Of a DNA stretch of 7,584 nucleotides, positions 5,862 through 7,584 are shown one piece after another (position 1 is the stretch's first letter; every line of letters starts with the position of its first letter). The notes beneath the pieces were generated by a model, which ran no database searches, was not told the DNA's origin, and was given only the letters and a program-made list of their open reading frames with translations. The stretch comes from Oscillospiraceae bacterium (lineage in GTDB: Bacteria > Bacillota > Clostridia > Oscillospirales > Ruminococcaceae). A program made the translations under genes and the position numbers. Location of the stretch: positions 1-7,584 of the forward strand of contig DXWR01000152.1 in the NCBI GenBank assembly GCA_019416775.1. Direction: 5' to 3'.

Positions 5862-5875
5862 CCCAAGTCCCACCT

Positions 5876-5910
5876 TGGCGGCCATAAAGGCCGGCCGCCA
5901 TTTTGTTTTG
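5876..5910 (+). terminator. Rho-independent terminator of the ACT-DUF711 operon
   Basis: TGGCGGCC (5876-5883) and GGCCGCCA (5893-5900) make a perfect 8-bp GC-rich stem with a 9-base loop. TTTTGTTTTG follows at 5901-5910. It lies 107 bases after the DUF711 stop, so the transcript has a long 3' tail containing the hairpin at 5847-5861. Confidence 0.85.
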
Positions 5911-5969
5911 CAAAAGTCGGTGGAACTTGCCTCTGCAAAGAATGCGGAATCTTTTATAAAAGTCCGTGA

Positions 5970-6224
5970 CAGAGCGCCAATGTAGCTCAGCCGGTGGAAG
6001 CCGGAACCGGAATCCGCCTGACGATGCTGCCGAAGGCAGCTAGGAAGGTCGAACCGGAAACCATCAAGTTAGAATAAGCAAAGCCCGCTGTGTTATAACG
6101 CACAGAGGGCTGTTTTTTATCTTTGATTTTTTGACTTCCGGATTGACCCGGCTGGTTGCTGGCGCAACAACGCCGGGAGCATTCCGGTTCCAACATCCAC
6201 CAGCTATGCTACATGGACGCTCTG
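5970..6224. repeat. 255-base imperfect palindrome (MITE-like or structured-RNA element)
   Basis: The left arm (5970-6059) and the right arm (6136-6224) are inverted copies of each other. Both tips read CAGAGCG when read inward. The outer 44 bases match at 36 positions without a gap, ending in the shared GGAACCGGAAT block, and a GGTC..CCGGAA block ends both arms on the inner side. The geometric centre (6097) coincides with a terminator-like hairpin at 6082-6111. Each arm also has its own hairpin at the corresponding place but with different bases: GCTGCC/GGCAGC at 6026-6040 in the left arm, and CCCGGC/GCCGGG enclosing GTTGC/GCAAC at 6147-6177 in the right arm. There is no credible reading frame and no clear target-site duplication. 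It could be a non-autonomous mobile element, a dispersed intergenic repeat, or a hairpin RNA. Confidence 0.75.
6082..6119. terminator. Terminator-like hairpin at the centre of the palindrome
   Basis: AGCCC (6082-6086) pairs with GGGCT (6107-6111) and CTGTG (6088-6092) with CACAG (6101-6105), with one G-A mismatch between them and an 8-base loop. Six T residues follow on the plus strand (6113-6118). On the minus strand the stem is followed by TTTGCTTATTC, so it could stop transcription in both directions. Confidence 0.75.
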
Positions 6225-6240
6225 CCTAAGACCTTTCAAT

Positions 6241-6323
6241 ACTTTTAAGGATTTTCCTGCGGGGGTTTTACCCCCTGCACCCCCAGCACCTTTTTGTAAA
6301 AAGCTGCACCAAAAACTTTTAAG
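6241..6323. repeat. Hairpin-rich intergenic segment bounded by a 9-base direct repeat
   Basis: ACTTTTAAG occurs at 6241-6249 and again at 6315-6323. Between the copies lie a GGGGG/CCCCC hairpin (6261-6275, loop TTTTA) and a perfect CTTTTT/AAAAAG hairpin (6290-6303). There is no reading frame. The stretch resembles intergenic repeat filler; whether the flanking 9-mers are a target duplication is uncertain. Confidence 0.45.
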
Positions 6324-6398
6324 TCAATCTCTCTAAAACTTTCCCCCGCCCCTTCCTTCGAATGGTCACAAATGTCAATGGGCCTCACGCCGTGGGTA

Positions 6399-6407
6399 TG
6401 CTATAAT
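6399..6407 (+). promoter_or_regulatory. Extended -10 promoter of the ABC-F gene
   Basis: TGC followed by a perfect TATAAT (6402-6407) forms an extended -10 element. The region 17 bases upstream (TGGGCC, 6379-6384) is a poor -35 box, so the extended motif probably carries the promoter. The start is expected near 6414, with a leader of about 33 bases. Confidence 0.7.
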
Positions 6408-6446
6408 GAAACAAATTTCCAACCCTTATCTTAGAAAGGACATACT

Positions 6447-7584
6447 ATGATTCACGTATCGGATGTCAGCATCAATTTTGACGGGCAAGATCTTTTCAAA
6501 AACGTTAACCTGAAATTTTCCGAAGGCAACTGCTACGGTATTATCGGCGCCAACGGGGCGGGCAAATCCACCTTTTTGCGGATCCTCTCCGGAGAGCTGG
6601 AACCCGGCAAGGGAGAGGTCATTATCGATCCCGGCCAGCGGATGAGCGTGTTGAAGCAGGATCACTTTGCCTTTGACCAATATTCCGTTTTGGACACCAT
6701 CGTGATGGGCAACCAACGGCTGTACCAGGTGGAGCAGGAGAAAAACGCCCTCTACGCCAAGGAAGATTTCACCGAAGAGGATGGCAATCTGGCTGCCGAG
6801 CTGGAAGCGGAGTACGCCGAGCTGGGCGGTTGGGACGCCGAAACCGATGCCGGCAAACTGCTTCAAGGTTTGGGACTGTCCTTGGATCTGCTCAGCCAGC
6901 CCATGAGTACCCTTCCTGCCAAGGAGAAGGTGAAGGTGCTGCTGGCGCAAGCCCTCTTTGGTCAACCGGACATCATCCTGCTGGACGAACCCACCAACCA
7001 CCTGGACGTGGCCAGCATCCACTGGTTGGAAGGATTTTTGATGGACTATCCCGGCACGGTGATTGTGGTGAGCCACGACCGGCATTTCTTAAACAATGTC
7101 TGCACCCACATCTGCGACATTGACTACAACAAGATCAAGATCTATGTGGGCAACTACGATTTCTGGTACCAGTCCAGCCAACTAATTCAGAAAATGATCC
7201 GGGACCAGAACCGGAAGAACGAAGAAAAGGCCAAGGAACTCCAAGCTTTTATACAGCGATTCTCCGCCAACAAGAGCAAGTCCAAGCAGGCCACTTCCCG
7301 CCGGAAGCTGCTGGACAAGCTGACCATCGAGGAAATGCCCGCTTCCTCCCGGCGGTATCCTTTTGTGGCCTTCACTCAGGACCGGGAAGTGGGCAAGGAA
7401 ATCCTCACTGCCGAGGACATTACCTGTTCCTTGGAAGGGGAGAAGGTGCTGGACGGCATTTCGTTCCGGGTAAACAAAGGGGATAAGATCGCCTTCGTGG
7501 GAGAAAACGACCGGGCCATCACCGCTTTGTTTGAAATTTTAGCCGGCAATCTGGAACCGGAACAGGGCAGCTTTAAGTGGGGGG
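6447..7584 (+). CDS. ABC-F family ATPase, YkpA/YbiT type (3' end beyond the window)
   Basis: The first 379 residues of a soluble twin-ATPase of the ABC-F family, which has no membrane domain and acts on the ribosome, typically at the E site, to relieve stalled translation. The ATG follows AAAGGA (6435-6440) by 6 bases. The frame stays open to the window edge; relatives run to about 530-540 residues. In domain 1, Walker A is GANGAGKST (34-42), the signature position reads LPAKE (156-160) where LSGGQ/E is usual, Walker B is IILLDE (176-181), and the H-switch histidine is H210 in SHDRHF. The basic, charged linker (about 245-300, with SANKSKSKQATSRRK) is the segment that contacts tRNA and rRNA. 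In domain 2, the Walker A position reads GENDRAIT (352-359) with isoleucine instead of lysine. The overall sequence closely resembles Bacillus YkpA. A role in drug resistance is not indicated. Confidence 0.93.
   Translation, partial: MIHVSDVSINFDGQDLFKNVNLKFSEGNCYGIIGANGAGKSTFLRILSGELEPGKGEVIIDPGQRMSVLKQDHFAFDQYSVLDTIVMGNQRLYQVEQEKNALYAKEDFTEEDGNLAAELEAEYAELGGWDAETDAGKLLQGLGLSLDLLSQPMSTLPAKEKVKVLLAQALFGQPDIILLDEPTNHLDVASIHWLEGFLMDYPGTVIVVSHDRHFLNNVCTHICDIDYNKIKIYVGNYDFWYQSSQLIQKMIRDQNRKNEEKAKELQAFIQRFSANKSKSKQATSRRKLLDKLTIEEMPASSRRYPFVAFTQDREVGKEILTAEDITCSLEGEKVLDGISFRVNKGDKIAFVGENDRAITALFEILAGNLEPEQGSFKWG

Noticed and set aside
5790..5875. An SRP RNA, riboswitch or other known RNA after the DUF711 gene
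   Set aside because: Small hairpins are present but no conserved core of SRP RNA, 6S RNA, tmRNA or a known riboswitch was found, and no plus-strand gene follows closely.
5976..6060. A functional tRNA gene in the left arm of the palindrome
   Set aside because: The D-arm-like block is good, but no 7-bp acceptor stem closes, the possible anticodon loop lacks U33, the T-arm does not form, and the matching block in the right arm breaks the same stems.
5987..6196. A 69-residue minus-strand reading frame
   Set aside because: It spans the central hairpin of the palindrome, has no ribosome binding site, and its protein shows no recognisable family.
6225..6446. A small gene between the palindrome and the ABC-F gene
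   Set aside because: No start codon with a ribosome binding site opens a usable frame; the stretch holds hairpins, a short direct repeat and the ABC-F promoter.
1..7584. CRISPR array, integrase, transposase or toxin-antitoxin genes
   Set aside because: No regularly spaced direct repeats and no protein with features of these systems were seen.

Overview
The window looks like chromosomal DNA from a low-to-mid GC gut Firmicute, probably a Clostridia/Oscillospiraceae-type bacterium. The basis is strong AGGAGG-type ribosome binding sites, consensus sigma-A promoters, U-tract terminators, and close protein-level resemblance to Bacillus/Streptococcus families (an Rrf2 regulator next to a YwnB-like protein, the UPF0237/UPF0210 pair, a YkpA-like ABC-F protein). 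The taxon is inferred from gene style, not from a marker gene. There is no phage, plasmid, CRISPR or rRNA gene.

Layout. Bases 6-806 (+) encode a Cof-type HAD phosphatase. Bases 898-1347 (+) encode an Rrf2 repressor, with a consensus promoter in front and a textbook terminator behind. Bases 1519-2148 (+) encode a YwnB-like NAD(P)-binding protein with its own promoter. The two promoters share one operator motif, TGTAAY-N7-RTTACA, seen three times and placed on the -35 box or start site. This makes a self-contained, probably autoregulated, regulon. A bidirectional terminator separates it from a convergent minus-strand operon: a PHP-type (histidinol-phosphatase-like) hydrolase at 3056-3874, then a second Cof-type HAD phosphatase at 2199-3026.

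A divergent intergenic region (3875-4097) leads to a plus-strand pair. It consists of a small ACT-domain protein (4098-4367, TTG start) and a 450-residue DUF711/UPF0210 protein (4416-5768). The pair is conserved in Firmicutes and has no established function that I know of. A perfect hairpin that buries a strong Shine-Dalgarno sequence lies between the two genes.

The 678-base gap 5769-6446 is the most unusual part. It holds the DUF711 terminator and a 255-base imperfect palindrome (5970-6224) whose exact centre is a terminator-like hairpin. GC-rich hairpins and short repeats follow. The palindrome resembles a MITE-like or structured-RNA element. Its outer left arm recalls the 5' half of a tRNA, but no functional tRNA can be drawn. 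The window ends inside a YkpA/YbiT-type ABC-F ATPase gene (6447 to beyond 7584), which has a degenerate first signature motif and a second nucleotide site lacking the Walker A lysine.

All homology statements come from recognition of motifs and families by eye; no database search was run.
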